From assembly GCF_014635545.1 (NCBI RefSeq), contig NZ_BMDA01000001.1, positions 1,318,739 to 1,382,738 on the forward strand: DNA of 64,000 bases, in the 5' to 3' direction. The DNA is from Acinetobacter courvalinii (lineage in GTDB: Bacteria; Pseudomonadota; Gammaproteobacteria; Pseudomonadales; Moraxellaceae). The notes under the pieces were generated by a model that saw only the letters and a program-made list of their open reading frames with translations, did no database searches and had not been told where the DNA came from. The translations under genes were made by a program, and so were the position numbers. This document shows positions 35,244 to 44,588 of the stretch, one piece after another. Within the stretch, counting starts at the first letter, position 1. Every line of letters begins with the position of its first letter.

Positions 35244-36440
35244 TTAGCCTCCCTTACTCACAATATACTTTTCTGCAATCTGTCTAGCGATCATATCAGT
35301 CTGTAAAATGATGTCTATGTTTTCTGCTTTAGCATTTTGTACAGCTTGCAAAGTATGATCCACCACTTGAGGAATCTCGGTGAATCGGATCTGTTGTTGC
35401 AAGAATGCAGCAACTGCAATTTCATTGGCCGCATTTAATACCGTCGGTGCCAAACCACCTGCCCGCATTGCCTGACGCGCTAGGTCCAAAGCCGGGAACC
35501 TGATAATATCCGGTTGCTGAAAATTCAGTTGAGCCGTCTCAAATAAATCGAGTGCAGGCACATCTGTTGCTAACCGTTTTGGCCATGCCAATGCATGTGC
35601 AATCGGCGTACACATATCTGGGTTACCCATTTGTGCCAAAGTTGATCCATCCACATATTGCACCATGGAATGAATGATACTTTGTGGGTGAACAACAACT
35701 GTAACAAAATGTTCTGATATTGAAAACAAATGGCAAGCTTCGATCAATTCCAGACCTTTATTCATTAAGGTCGCCGAATCAACCGAGATTTTTTGTCCCA
35801 TTGACCAGTTTGGGTGCTTGCATGCCTGTTGTGGTGTAACCTCATGCAATTGTGCCAAAGAATGATTGAGAAAAGGTCCGCCTGATGCCGTCAATAAAAT
35901 ACGGGACACGCCTAATTGTGGCTGCCCCGTCCGTTCTGCATTGAGATAGTCATGCGGTAGAGACTGGAAAATCGCATTATGTTCAGAATCCACTGGCAAC
36001 AATAACGCATTATGCTCGCGTGCTGCCTGCATCATGATGTCACCCGACATCACCAATGATTCTTTGTTGGCCAATAAGACACGTTTACCCGCTTTTACTG
36101 CGGCCAACGTCGGTAACAAACCGGCCGCACCTACAATAGCAGCCATAACGATATCAACATCAGCATGTTCGGCAATTGCGATTAGGCCAGCCTCATCTGT
36201 GAGGATTTCAATATGGTTTAATTTTTCTTGTTTGAGACGTTGTTGCAACTCCAGTGCTTTTTCATTGGGCACAACAACAATTTTTGGATGATATTTTTTA
36301 CAAATTTCTAAAAGTTCATCTAAACGACTATATGCAGAGACTGCAAATACGGTGTATTGGTCTGGGTGCTGTTCCAACACCTTTAAAGTACTTTGACCAA
36401 TTGAACCAGTAACACCCAATATACAAACAGCTTGAGTCAT
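35244..36440 (-). CDS. dxr: 1-deoxy-D-xylulose 5-phosphate reductoisomerase
   Basis: A 398-residue NADPH-dependent enzyme that makes 2-C-methylerythritol 4-phosphate, the first committed step of non-mevalonate isoprenoid synthesis. The nucleotide motif is ILGVTGSIGQSTLKVL. The metal/substrate site is in LLPVDSEHNAIFQSL, and ILLTASGGPF and HPNWSMGQKISVDSATLMNKGLE are family signatures. The start abuts the cdsA stop. ispF of the same pathway is at 46167 and uppS in the same operon uses its product. Confidence 0.95.
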   Translation of the reverse strand: MTQAVCILGVTGSIGQSTLKVLEQHPDQYTVFAVSAYSRLDELLEICKKYHPKIVVVPNEKALELQQRLKQEKLNHIEILTDEAGLIAIAEHADVDIVMAAIVGAAGLLPTLAAVKAGKRVLLANKESLVMSGDIMMQAAREHNALLLPVDSEHNAIFQSLPHDYLNAERTGQPQLGVSRILLTASGGPFLNHSLAQLHEVTPQQACKHPNWSMGQKISVDSATLMNKGLELIEACHLFSISEHFVTVVVHPQSIIHSMVQYVDGSTLAQMGNPDMCTPIAHALAWPKRLATDVPALDLFETAQLNFQQPDIIRFPALDLARQAMRAGGLAPTVLNAANEIAVAAFLQQQIRFTEIPQVVDHTLQAVQNAKAENIDIILQTDMIARQIAEKYIVSKGG

Positions 36441-37265
36441 TTAAAGATCTACACCAATAAGTTTTAATATATACATACCTGTTGCAAAGATCGGTGCAGC
36501 AGCAAGTAAAGAATCAATACGATCAAGCACACCACCATGTCCTGGAAGTACGCGACCAGAATCTTTAATTCCAGCGCGGCGCTTAATCATGGACTCAAAC
36601 AAATCGCCCAGCACAGATGCGAACACGGTAATGATCGAAAGAATTAAGAATAAGATTAGCTGTATTGCGGTTAAGTTTAAATAGAAATATTGCACAAACA
36701 GCATAATAATCACGGTTGTTGCCACACCACCATAAAAGCCTTCAACCGATTTATTCGGGCTCACAGAAGGAGCAAGTTTTTTCTTGCCAAACTTACGTCC
36801 AACAAAGTAAGCACCACTGTCCGCGCCCCATACCAGCAGGAATAGATACATGAGCCACCAAGGCGAACTATGCCAGACTGCATAGAGCGAAGTGACGGCA
36901 GCAGAAATCAGGATAAATCCAATCAGATGCAGAGACGGGTTGTACCAGTTATCCGATTCAGGATAGTTCTTGACCCAATAGATGCTTCCCAGCCATGTAA
37001 GAATCGATGCTGCCCAAAGTAAAAGCGCAACATCATCAAAAAATAATGCCAGTGTTGATACTGCTGCAACACAGCCCCCATATACCCAAGCCTTCGGCTT
37101 TGAAACAGCGGTTACACTACGTGGCATAAGCTTAAACCATTCGTAGCCTGCAACCCCTGCAGCTAAAATCATAAGCATAAACATTGGATAATGTGATTGC
37201 GTTGCAAACATGCAACTTAAAACAACAGCAACTAACACCAATGCGGTAATAATCCGCTCTAACAT
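36441..37265 (-). CDS. cdsA: Phosphatidate cytidylyltransferase
   Basis: A 274-residue inner-membrane enzyme forming CDP-diacylglycerol, the precursor of all phospholipids. It has about 8 hydrophobic segments, and the C-terminal CDS signature is visible as SMIKRRAGIKDSGRVLPGHGGVLDRIDS with its conserved Asp residues. VWGADSGAYFVGRKFGKKKLAPSVSPNKSVEG is the upstream catalytic loop. It lies 2 bp from uppS. Confidence 0.95.
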   Translation of the reverse strand: MLERIITALVLVAVVLSCMFATQSHYPMFMLMILAAGVAGYEWFKLMPRSVTAVSKPKAWVYGGCVAAVSTLALFFDDVALLLWAASILTWLGSIYWVKNYPESDNWYNPSLHLIGFILISAAVTSLYAVWHSSPWWLMYLFLLVWGADSGAYFVGRKFGKKKLAPSVSPNKSVEGFYGGVATTVIIMLFVQYFYLNLTAIQLILFLILSIITVFASVLGDLFESMIKRRAGIKDSGRVLPGHGGVLDRIDSLLAAAPIFATGMYILKLIGVDL

Positions 37266-37267
37266 TA

Positions 37268-38017
37268 TTAATTCTCTATTTTCGCTTGTTGAATCTGTTC
37301 TGATGTCTTGCCAAAGCGTCGTTCACGTCCTGAAAAAACACGAAAGGCATGATCTAGCTCTTCTATGCTAAATTCTGGCCATAAAGTATCGGTAAAATAC
37401 AGTTCTGCATAAGCAGCTTGCCAGAGTAAGAAGTTAGACAAACGATAATCCCCACCGGTACGGATCAATAAATCAACCGCTGGAAGATCATTTAGACTGA
37501 CATATTTATCAAATAAATCAACATTTATCTGATCTGCTTGAAGCTTTCCTGCAAGCGCATCCTGAGCAATCATTTTCGCAGCTTGCGCCATATCCCACAT
37601 TCCACCATAACTAATCGCAATAGTCAGGGTCATGGAGCCATAGGCTGCTGTTTTTTGCTCGGCATATTGCATCAGATCACGTAGTTGGCTGGACAACCGA
37701 GAACGGTCACCAATAAAACGCAGTGCAATATTGAACTTTTCCATACGCGGCAGTTGCTCATGAATTGTTTCTTCCAACAATTTCATTAACAAATCTACTT
37801 CGTATTGAGGGCGGTTCCAGTTTTCACTTGAAAATGCAAAAACGGTTAAAGCGCGAATGCCAACTTTCTTGCAATGCTCGACAATCGGATCCAGGACATT
37901 TTTGCCTTCACGATGCCCATCGCCTTTTTGCATTTGATTTTTTTTGGCAAAACGATTGTTGCCATCCATGATGATGGCAACATGTTGAGGAAGAAGCTGT
38001 TCTTCTTGCGAGGTCAT
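37268..38017 (-). CDS. uppS: Undecaprenyl diphosphate synthase (cis-prenyltransferase)
   Basis: A 249-residue enzyme that makes the C55 lipid carrier for peptidoglycan and O-antigen. The catalytic Asp18 is in HVAIIMDGNNRFAKK, followed by GHREG, then FAFSSENWNRP and RTGGDYRLSNFLLWQAAYAEL near the C-terminus. The usual GNGRWAK loop reads GNNRFAK here, a mild change. It is translated just after frr in the operon. Confidence 0.95.
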   Translation of the reverse strand: MTSQEEQLLPQHVAIIMDGNNRFAKKNQMQKGDGHREGKNVLDPIVEHCKKVGIRALTVFAFSSENWNRPQYEVDLLMKLLEETIHEQLPRMEKFNIALRFIGDRSRLSSQLRDLMQYAEQKTAAYGSMTLTIAISYGGMWDMAQAAKMIAQDALAGKLQADQINVDLFDKYVSLNDLPAVDLLIRTGGDYRLSNFLLWQAAYAELYFTDTLWPEFSIEELDHAFRVFSGRERRFGKTSEQIQQAKIEN

Positions 38018-38021
38018 AAAA

Positions 38022-38576
38022 TCAGACCTTCATCAATTCTGCTTCTTTTGCTGCAAGACGTTTATCAACTTCTGCAACATATTTATCAGTGATTTTCTGG
38101 ATATCATCCGATGCACGGCGATCATCATCTTCAGAAATTTCTTTTTCTTTCAATAATGCTTTGAGATCACCTAATACATCACGACGAATATTACGAATCG
38201 CAACTTTGGCATTTTCAGCTTCGGCACGCGCAACTTTCTGCATATCACGGCGGGTTTCTTCTGTTAACGCAGCCATTGGTACACGGATTGCATCAGCAGT
38301 AATAGGATTCAAGCCCAAACCTGCTTCACGAATCGCTTTATCTATCGCAGCAACCATTGAACGTTCAAATGGTTGAACCAACAGTGTACGTGAATCTTCA
38401 AGCCCGATATTTGCCACTTGATTCAATGGAACATCAGAGCCGTAGTAAGAAACCATCACACCATTTAAAATAGATGGGTGCGCACGACCTGTACGAACTT
38501 TGGCAAAGCCTAACTCTAAAGAGTCAAGCGACTTCTGCATGCGCTGTTCGCTATCTTGTTTGAGATCGTTAATCAT
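38022..38576 (-). CDS. frr: Ribosome recycling factor
   Basis: A 184-residue factor that splits post-termination ribosomes together with EF-G. It has the two-domain L shape: a long helical bundle with [17 protein letters not shown] and a central beta domain (about residues 30-105), ending in the basic [21 protein letters not shown] helix. It lies between pyrH and uppS as in most proteobacteria. Confidence 0.96.
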   Translation of the reverse strand: MINDLKQDSEQRMQKSLDSLELGFAKVRTGRAHPSILNGVMVSYYGSDVPLNQVANIGLEDSRTLLVQPFERSMVAAIDKAIREAGLGLNPITADAIRVPMAALTEETRRDMQKVARAEAENAKVAIRNIRRDVLGDLKALLKEKEISEDDDRRASDDIQKITDKYVAEVDKRLAAKEAELMKV

Positions 38577-38643
38577 ATGATCTTCCTTACTTATTCATTA
38601 GGTATTACAAAATATTTAAACAATAGTATAAAGAGCTTTCTGG

Positions 38644-38670
38644 CTCACGTACATTAATTCGTTACGTGAG
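38644..38670. terminator. Hairpin at the 3' end of pyrH
   Basis: CTCACGTA (38644-38651) and TACGTGAG (38663-38670) are perfect inverted copies overlapping the last codons and stop of pyrH. No T run follows on the minus strand, so it is more likely a processing or attenuating structure between pyrH and frr than a full terminator. Confidence 0.4.
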
Positions 38671-39382
38671 TACCCTCTTTTTCGCCCATGACGACAGAAA
38701 GTAATGCGCCAGATTTGTTCATATCAAAAACTTGTAATGGCACATTGTGGTCACGGCACAAACAAATTGCCGTAAGATCCATCACACCAAGTTTTTCATC
38801 AAGCACTTGGTCGAAAGTTAAATTGTCATATTTAACTGCATCATCGTATTTGCTTGGATCTTTATTATAAACGCCATCAACTTTAGTTGCTTTCAAGATC
38901 AGGTTCGCTTCAATCTCGATACCACGTAAACATGCTGCAGTATCTGTGGTAAAGAATGGATTGCCTGTACCCGCAACAAACACACATACTTCACCCTGGC
39001 TTAAATGACGAATTGCGTCACGGCTTGAGTATGGCTCAACCACTGTACCAATTGATAGCGCTGACATTAAACGGGTTTTGATATTGCGACGCACCAATGC
39101 ATCACGCATTGCCAAACCGTTCATCACAGTTGCCAACATACCCATCTGGTCACCAGTTACACGTCCAACCAGACCGTCTTTTTGAAGCTGGCTACCACGG
39201 TATAAGTTACCACCGCCGACAACGATACCGACCTGCACACCCAAACCAACCAAGTGTGCAATTGAAAGTGACATCTGATCTAATACTTGGGCATCAATAC
39301 CCATATCTTTATTACCTGCTAAAGCTTCACCAGAAAGCTTGAGCAAGATTCGTGCATAACGTGGATTTTTAGAAGCTGACAT
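38654..39382 (-). CDS. pyrH: UMP kinase
   Basis: A 242-residue amino-acid-kinase-fold enzyme that phosphorylates UMP to [16 protein letters not shown] is the phosphate-binding N-terminus. [13 protein letters not shown] and [20 protein letters not shown] are conserved substrate loops, and [13 protein letters not shown] is the ATP-site segment. The normal upstream partners rpsB and tsf are absent; rimO precedes it here. Confidence 0.96.
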   Translation of the reverse strand: MSASKNPRYARILLKLSGEALAGNKDMGIDAQVLDQMSLSIAHLVGLGVQVGIVVGGGNLYRGSQLQKDGLVGRVTGDQMGMLATVMNGLAMRDALVRRNIKTRLMSALSIGTVVEPYSSRDAIRHLSQGEVCVFVAGTGNPFFTTDTAACLRGIEIEANLILKATKVDGVYNKDPSKYDDAVKYDNLTFDQVLDEKLGVMDLTAICLCRDHNVPLQVFDMNKSGALLSVVMGEKEGTHVTN

Positions 39383-39434
39383 ACTTTTACTCCAAACCGA
39401 CCAATCTCAAAATTTTCTTAAATTTAATTCAACA

Positions 39435-40778
39435 TCAAGCAGATTTAATCTGGATTAACTTTGCAAATAAATCGTATTCATCTGCATCGGTAATTTCGAC
39501 TTCCAGCAGATCACCTGCTTTAATCACACTCTTATCAATATCTTCAACAAAAACGTTGCCATCAATTTCCGGGGCGTCTGCATAAGAACGGGCAACTGCA
39601 ACTGGAAACTCATCTTCCAGGCTATCCACCAGTACTGTCATTTTCTGACCAATACGTTTTTGCAGTTTTGCTGCTGAAATGGCTTGTTGCACTTCCATGA
39701 AGCGTTCATAACGCTCTTGCTTGATCTCTTCTGGTACATGATCAGGAAGATCGTTTGCGGTTGCACCTTCAACTGGTGAATAGGTAAAGCAGCCAACACG
39801 ATCTAACTGCGCTTCTTTTAACCATTCCAGCAAGATTTGGAAATCTTCTTCAGTTTCCCCCGGGAAACCCACCACGAATGTAGAACGAATCACCAATTCA
39901 GGGCATTTTTCACGCCACAATTTAAGGCGCTCCAAGGTATTTTCACTATGCGCTGGTCGCTTCATCAATTTTAAGATGCGCGGACTGGCGTGCTGAAAAG
40001 GAATATCCAAATAAGGTAGGATTTTACCCTGCGCCATCAAATCAATGGCAGCATCCACATGTGGATATGGATAAACGTAATGCAAACGCACCCAGATGCC
40101 TAACTGACCCAACGCTTCACACATGTCATAGAATTTGGTCTTAACCGGCTGGCCATTCCAGAAATCCAGCTTATATTTGGTGTCCACACCGTAAGCTGAG
40201 GTATCCTGAGAAATCACCAGAATTTCTTTTACACCTGCACGCTTCAGTGCAGCGGCTTCATCCAGCACTTTTCCGACCGGACGAGACACAAGATCGCCAC
40301 GCATACTTGGGATAATGCAGAATGTACAACGGTGATTACAGCCTTCCGAGATTTTCAAATAAGCATAATGCTTCGGTGTTAAACGAACACCTTGCTCAGG
40401 GACTAAATCAATAAATGGGTTGTGTTTTGGCGGTGCCGGTACATATTCATGTACTGCTTCCATTACATCTTGATAAGCTGCTGCACCTGTCACTTTAAGG
40501 ACATTTGGGTGCATCTGGCGAATTTTGTCTTCGTCTTTACCTAAACAGCCTGTAACGATAACTCGGCCATTTTCGCTCATGGCTTCACCAATCGCGTCTA
40601 AAGACTCTTGTACTGCAGATTCAATAAAACCACAGGTATTTACAACAACCAGATCCGCACCATCATAATCTGATGCAACTTGATAACCTTCAGTCTTTAA
40701 CTGAGTTAAAATTCGTTCAGAATCTACCAATGCCTTAGGACAACCTAAAGATACAAAACCGACTTTGGGGGTCTTCAT
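39435..40778 (-). CDS. rimO: Ribosomal protein S12 methylthiotransferase
   Basis: A 447-residue radical-SAM enzyme that methylthiolates an Asp of ribosomal protein S12. The N-terminal UPF0004 domain has the cysteines of [15 protein letters not shown] and VTGCLGKDE for the auxiliary cluster. The radical-SAM motif is [13 protein letters not shown] (CxxxCxxC), and a C-terminal TRAM domain runs from about residue 380. ATG 40778 (MKTPKVGF) fits the family; 23 upstream codons are rejected. It is transcribed away from glnL. Confidence 0.94.
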   Translation of the reverse strand: MKTPKVGFVSLGCPKALVDSERILTQLKTEGYQVASDYDGADLVVVNTCGFIESAVQESLDAIGEAMSENGRVIVTGCLGKDEDKIRQMHPNVLKVTGAAAYQDVMEAVHEYVPAPPKHNPFIDLVPEQGVRLTPKHYAYLKISEGCNHRCTFCIIPSMRGDLVSRPVGKVLDEAAALKRAGVKEILVISQDTSAYGVDTKYKLDFWNGQPVKTKFYDMCEALGQLGIWVRLHYVYPYPHVDAAIDLMAQGKILPYLDIPFQHASPRILKLMKRPAHSENTLERLKLWREKCPELVIRSTFVVGFPGETEEDFQILLEWLKEAQLDRVGCFTYSPVEGATANDLPDHVPEEIKQERYERFMEVQQAISAAKLQKRIGQKMTVLVDSLEDEFPVAVARSYADAPEIDGNVFVEDIDKSVIKAGDLLEVEITDADEYDLFAKLIQIKSA

Positions 40779-40859
40779 GAATCTGCGCTCCACTTGAATC
40801 GGCGTATTGTATGACTTTTCTTGGCTTACGCATAGCTGCAAAGCCATCTCTTTGTGTAA

Positions 40860-41027
40860 TGCACCAAAATACGACCAAAATTTTAAATAAAATCCACAAG
40901 CGCACTATTTTGGAACATAATAATTTATTGAAATCCCTGCATGTATGTGAAAAATACTGCATAAATCCCTTTTTTAAGAATTAAGTTGTTGAAATTTCAT
41001 TAATACAAAGTTGGCTTGTATTTTGCA
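40860..41027 (+). promoter_or_regulatory. Sigma-54 promoter with upstream NtrC-like sites before glnL-glnG
   Basis: TGGCTTGTATTTTGCA (41012-41027) has GG and GC separated by exactly 10 bp and matches the -24/-12 sigma-54 consensus TGGC-N7-TTGCA. About 100 bp upstream, 40901-40917 reads CGCACTATTTTGGAACA, close to the dyad NtrC consensus. A second site with a perfect left half, TGCACCAAAAT, starts at 40860, 41 bp (about four turns) from the first. This is the layout of an NtrC-activated, self-controlled ntrBC promoter. The rest of 40779-41106 shows nothing else. Confidence 0.65.
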
Positions 41028-41106
41028 TAAAGTACATTTTAGAAGTTAATGGCTATTCATTAAAATTTATATTTATTGCGCCATTTTAAAACAGGATGAT
41101 TCACAA

Positions 41107-42216
41107 ATGGATCAACAGAACATTATCGACTATCGGCTCTTAGTAGATAATTTGAGCACTGCCATTTTACTGGTCGATAGTCAGCTGAATATTTTTTATT
41201 TAAATTCTGCTTGTGAAGCATTATTTGATATCAGTCTGCTGCGCGCATCAGGCCAGCCTGTTCTTAACTTATTACATTCACACGACGATACCTTCAACAC
41301 ACATGAAGCGTTATTGAACACTTTAGAAAGCGGCCAACACTACACCCGACGTGAGGCTGTCATCAATGTAAACTTTAAAGCGATTCATGTGGATTATACG
41401 GCTTCTCAACTGAATGCAGGCAAAAGCTATCACCCGCTTTTATTGATTGAACTAAACCCGATTGACCGCATGTTAAAGATTTCCAAAGAAGAAAATCTGG
41501 TACAACAACATCAAGTAGCACGTCAACTGGTGCGTGGCGTGGCGCACGAAATCAAAAACCCGTTAGCGGGCATCCGCGGTGCAACCCAGTTACTGGCACG
41601 CAGCTTAAATGATGACCGTTACGGCGAATTTACTGACATTATTATTAGTGAAGTCGATCGTTTGACCAATCTGGCGGATACCATGCTCGGTTCACGTCAA
41701 TTACCGAGCTATGAACATGTCAATGTACATGAACCTCTGGAACGGGTTCGCTCGCTGATTGCTAACCAGACCAAAAAGAAAATCAAGATTACCCGTGATT
41801 ATGACCTGTCTTTACCCGATGTGATGGCTGATCGAGATCAGTTGATTCAGGTCATGCTGAATATTAGCGTCAATGCGGTGCAAGCCATGACCGAAAATAA
41901 AGACTTTTTTACTGACTCAGAACCAGAACTGCTGCTGAGAACCCGCATCCAGCGTCTAGTCACGATTAACGGCGTCCTCAATCGCTCAACCGTACGTATT
42001 GATATTGAAGACAATGGCCCTGGAGTACCCGAAAGTATTCTGGAATCGGTTTTCTATCCATTAGTCACAGGGCGTGCTAAAGGGACAGGACTGGGACTCA
42101 GTATTGCTCAAAATATTATGCATCAACACAACGGAATGATTGAGTGTCAGTCAGTTCCGGGAAAAACCGTATTTAGCCTATATCTACCTTGGGAGTTAAA
42201 CCATGTCACGAAATAA
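41107..42216 (+). CDS. glnL: Nitrogen regulation sensor kinase NtrB (GlnL)
   Basis: A 369-residue cytoplasmic histidine kinase without membrane segments. A PAS domain occupies about residues 10-120 (LSTAILLVDSQLNIFYLNSACEALF). The phosphorylated His147 is in VAHEIKNPLAGIRGATQLL, and the ATPase domain contains DNGPGVPE and GTGLGLSIAQNIM. In characterised bacteria NtrB phosphorylates NtrC under nitrogen limitation under control of PII. It overlaps glnG by 14 bp, so the two are coupled. Confidence 0.95.
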   Translation: MDQQNIIDYRLLVDNLSTAILLVDSQLNIFYLNSACEALFDISLLRASGQPVLNLLHSHDDTFNTHEALLNTLESGQHYTRREAVINVNFKAIHVDYTASQLNAGKSYHPLLLIELNPIDRMLKISKEENLVQQHQVARQLVRGVAHEIKNPLAGIRGATQLLARSLNDDRYGEFTDIIISEVDRLTNLADTMLGSRQLPSYEHVNVHEPLERVRSLIANQTKKKIKITRDYDLSLPDVMADRDQLIQVMLNISVNAVQAMTENKDFFTDSEPELLLRTRIQRLVTINGVLNRSTVRIDIEDNGPGVPESILESVFYPLVTGRAKGTGLGLSIAQNIMHQHNGMIECQSVPGKTVFSLYLPWELNHVTK

Positions 42217-43696
42217 AATTTGGGTAATAGATGACGATCGTGCCATGCGTTGGGTACTGGAGAAAACCTTTAAAGAGGAAGGTTTCGATGTCACCAACTT
42301 TGAAGAAGCCCAAACTGCACTTGAACGCTTGCATGACGATGCGCCAGATGTCATTTTGACCGACATTCGCATGCCAGGGATTGATGGTCTAACCTTCTTA
42401 TCGAAGGTTAAAAATACCCATCCTGACTTACCCGTCATTATCATGACTGCACACTCAGATCTAGAGTCTGCTGTCTCAAGTTACCAAACTGGTGCATTTG
42501 AATACTTACCTAAGCCTTTTGATATTGATGAAGCCTTAGCGCTGGTTAATCGTGCCATTTTGCACATTAATAAATTACAGCAACAAGAAGCCACCAAAGC
42601 CGCTTCACCATTGCAGTCGACCGAAATCATCGGTGAATCGCCTGCCATGCAGGAAGTGTTCCGTGCCATCGGTCGTTTGTCGCAATCACATATTACTGTC
42701 CTGATTAATGGTGAATCCGGTACGGGTAAAGAATTGGTGGCGCATGCCTTACACAAGCATTCACCGCGACGGGCCAAACCCTTTATTGCGCTGAACATGG
42801 CGGCAATCCCCAAAGACCTGATCGAAACCGAATTATTTGGCCATGAAAAAGGTGCATTTACTGGCGCCAACACCCAACATCAAGGTCGTTTTGAACAAGC
42901 CAATGGCGGTACCTTATTCCTGGACGAAATCGGTGATATGCCATTTGAAACCCAGACACGTTTACTTCGAGTTTTGGCAGATGGTGAGTTCTATCGTGTC
43001 GGCGGACATATTCCGGTTAAGGTAGATGTACGTATCGTTGCGGCAACCCATCAAGATCTTGAGAAACTGGTCAATGAAGGCCGTTTCCGCGAAGACCTTT
43101 ACCACCGTCTGAATGTGATTCGTATTCACATTCCAAAACTGGCGCATCGTAGCGAAGACATTCCGATGCTGGCGCAGCATTTCTTGGCACGCGCAGGCAA
43201 AGAGCTTGGTGTCAGTCCAAAAATCTTGCGTACTGAAACCACTGACTATATGCAGCAACTGCCTTGGCCGGGAAATGTACGTCAACTAGAAAATACCTGC
43301 CGCTGGTTAACCGTTATGATTACGGGGCGTGAAGTTTATCCTGAAGACCTGCCAGCAGAACTTAAGCAAGCCTCTGTCCACAAGACCAGTGATGCTCAAG
43401 CTGCACCAAGTACTAGCCCTGCACTCGTTGAACGTATCGCAGTCCATCATTGGGATGAATTATTAGGTCAATGGGCCATCCAGAAACTTAAAAATGGCGA
43501 AATGAAAATTCTTGATATTGCCACCCCTATGTTTGAACGCACGCTAATTAATGCAGCACTCCAGCAGACCCGCGGTCGTAAACGCCATGCAGCAGAGCTA
43601 TTAGGCTGGGGACGTAACACCCTGACCCGAAAACTCAAAGAGCTGGGTATGGATTCTGCGGATGACGATGAAGAAGAAGAAAGTCGCACGGCTTAA
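42203..43696 (+). CDS. glnG: Nitrogen regulation response regulator NtrC (GlnG)
   Basis: A 497-residue sigma-54 activator. The receiver domain (about 1-120) has the phosphoacceptor Asp54 in ILTDIRMPG. The AAA+ domain (about 145-385) has the Walker A GESGTGKE, the sigma-54 contact loop KGAFTGA and the Walker B GGTLFLDEIGD. The C-terminal Fis-type helix-turn-helix is at ALQQTRGRKRHAAELLGWGRNTLTRKLKEL. It probably activates its own promoter upstream of glnL. glnA is not in the window. Confidence 0.95.
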   Translation: MSRNKIWVIDDDRAMRWVLEKTFKEEGFDVTNFEEAQTALERLHDDAPDVILTDIRMPGIDGLTFLSKVKNTHPDLPVIIMTAHSDLESAVSSYQTGAFEYLPKPFDIDEALALVNRAILHINKLQQQEATKAASPLQSTEIIGESPAMQEVFRAIGRLSQSHITVLINGESGTGKELVAHALHKHSPRRAKPFIALNMAAIPKDLIETELFGHEKGAFTGANTQHQGRFEQANGGTLFLDEIGDMPFETQTRLLRVLADGEFYRVGGHIPVKVDVRIVAATHQDLEKLVNEGRFREDLYHRLNVIRIHIPKLAHRSEDIPMLAQHFLARAGKELGVSPKILRTETTDYMQQLPWPGNVRQLENTCRWLTVMITGREVYPEDLPAELKQASVHKTSDAQAAPSTSPALVERIAVHHWDELLGQWAIQKLKNGEMKILDIATPMFERTLINAALQQTRGRKRHAAELLGWGRNTLTRKLKELGMDSADDDEEEESRTA

Positions 43697-43702
43697 CCCT
43701 CT

Positions 43703-43733
43703 AAAAAGCGAGTCTAAAATGACTCGCTTTTTT
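43703..43733 (+). terminator. Terminator of glnL-glnG
   Basis: AAAAAGCGAGTC (43703-43714) pairs perfectly with GACTCGCTTTTT (43721-43732) over a 6-nt loop and ends in a T6 run. It lies 7 bp after the glnG stop. Confidence 0.92.
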
Positions 43734-43834
43734 AATCATTTTGAGATCTTTTGAAACACTCCGAAATTTCATAGCCATACAAGTGATATGGTTTTTGTTA
43801 TACTAAGCACAACCCGATTACCTCAAAGTAGATA

Positions 43835-44476
43835 ATGACTGATATTTGCTATTCAGGCTGTGCCAAACCTCAAACTCGTCGTGGAGAAGAACGTCGTCTT
43901 GCCCTGTTATTGTGCGCAACCGATTTATTTCTTGAGAAAGGTTATGAGGCAGTGTCTCTGGATGATATTGTCAATCATGCCGGAGGTTCCAAAACCTCGA
44001 TTTATAAATATTTTGGTAATAAAGAAGGGCTTTTCACTGCCATTTGTGATTATCGTCGTGAAGTTTTCTTTAAGGGCGTGTGCTTACCCTACACCCCAGA
44101 AAAAACCGATCTCAGGACTTATCTGACCCAGACCCTATACCGGTTTTATCAACATATTATTCAGCCTGAAAACATTGCCTTTATGCGCATGTTTACCGAA
44201 CAAACACAAAAAGATATCCAGCTTGCTCATTATTTCTATGATCAATGCGCCTTAAATATCCAGAACACCATTGCCTATGCCTTAGAGCATGCCCACGCCA
44301 ACAATGAAATTTTCTGTGCCCAACCCAAATTCTCTGCCATGATGTATTTTGGCACGCTCAGAGATGTTGAATGGCGCAATTTAATGGGCTTGGATGTACC
44401 AAAAGATGATATCGAAATTATTGATTATATTGATTATTCTGTAGACCTGTTTTTAAAGGCTCATCAGAAGGTCTAA
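43835..44476 (+). CDS. TetR/AcrR-family transcriptional regulator
   Basis: A 213-residue one-component regulator. The DNA-binding domain is at about residues 18-65 (LLLCATDLFLEKGYEAVSLDDIVNHAGGSKTSIYKYFGNKEGLF). The ligand domain (RTYLTQTLYRFYQHIIQPENIAFMRMFTEQ) resembles the AefR-like TetR C-terminal class. It stands alone between glnG and argF on the same strand, so no target can be deduced. A TATACT at 43799-43804 could be its -10, but no good -35 is seen. Confidence 0.85.
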   Translation: MTDICYSGCAKPQTRRGEERRLALLLCATDLFLEKGYEAVSLDDIVNHAGGSKTSIYKYFGNKEGLFTAICDYRREVFFKGVCLPYTPEKTDLRTYLTQTLYRFYQHIIQPENIAFMRMFTEQTQKDIQLAHYFYDQCALNIQNTIAYALEHAHANNEIFCAQPKFSAMMYFGTLRDVEWRNLMGLDVPKDDIEIIDYIDYSVDLFLKAHQKV

Positions 44477-44480
44477 TTCT

Positions 44481-44577
44481 TTTGCATTTTTCTGAAGCTA
44501 TAGTATAGTAGTCAATTCTTTTTTATCCACCACTCGTCAAACAACAATTAATTATTGATTTCTCTCAATAATTATTG
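44481..44577 (+). promoter_or_regulatory. argF promoter candidate and tandem palindromes
   Basis: TTTGCA (44481-44486), a 17-bp spacer and TATAGT (44504-44509) form a plausible promoter. Downstream, CAATTAATTATTG (44545-44557, near-palindrome) and CAATAATTATTG (44566-44577, perfect) are centred about 20 bp apart, immediately before the ribosome-binding site. Their core AATAATTATT equals the centre of the enteric ArgR box, although the flanking G/C are exchanged. Confidence 0.4.
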
Positions 44578-44588
44578 TGGGAGTAGCT

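Noticed and set aside
40779-40847. Extra 23 codons at the rimO N-terminus
   Set aside because: Family members begin at the equivalent of ATG 40778, and the extension has no similarity.
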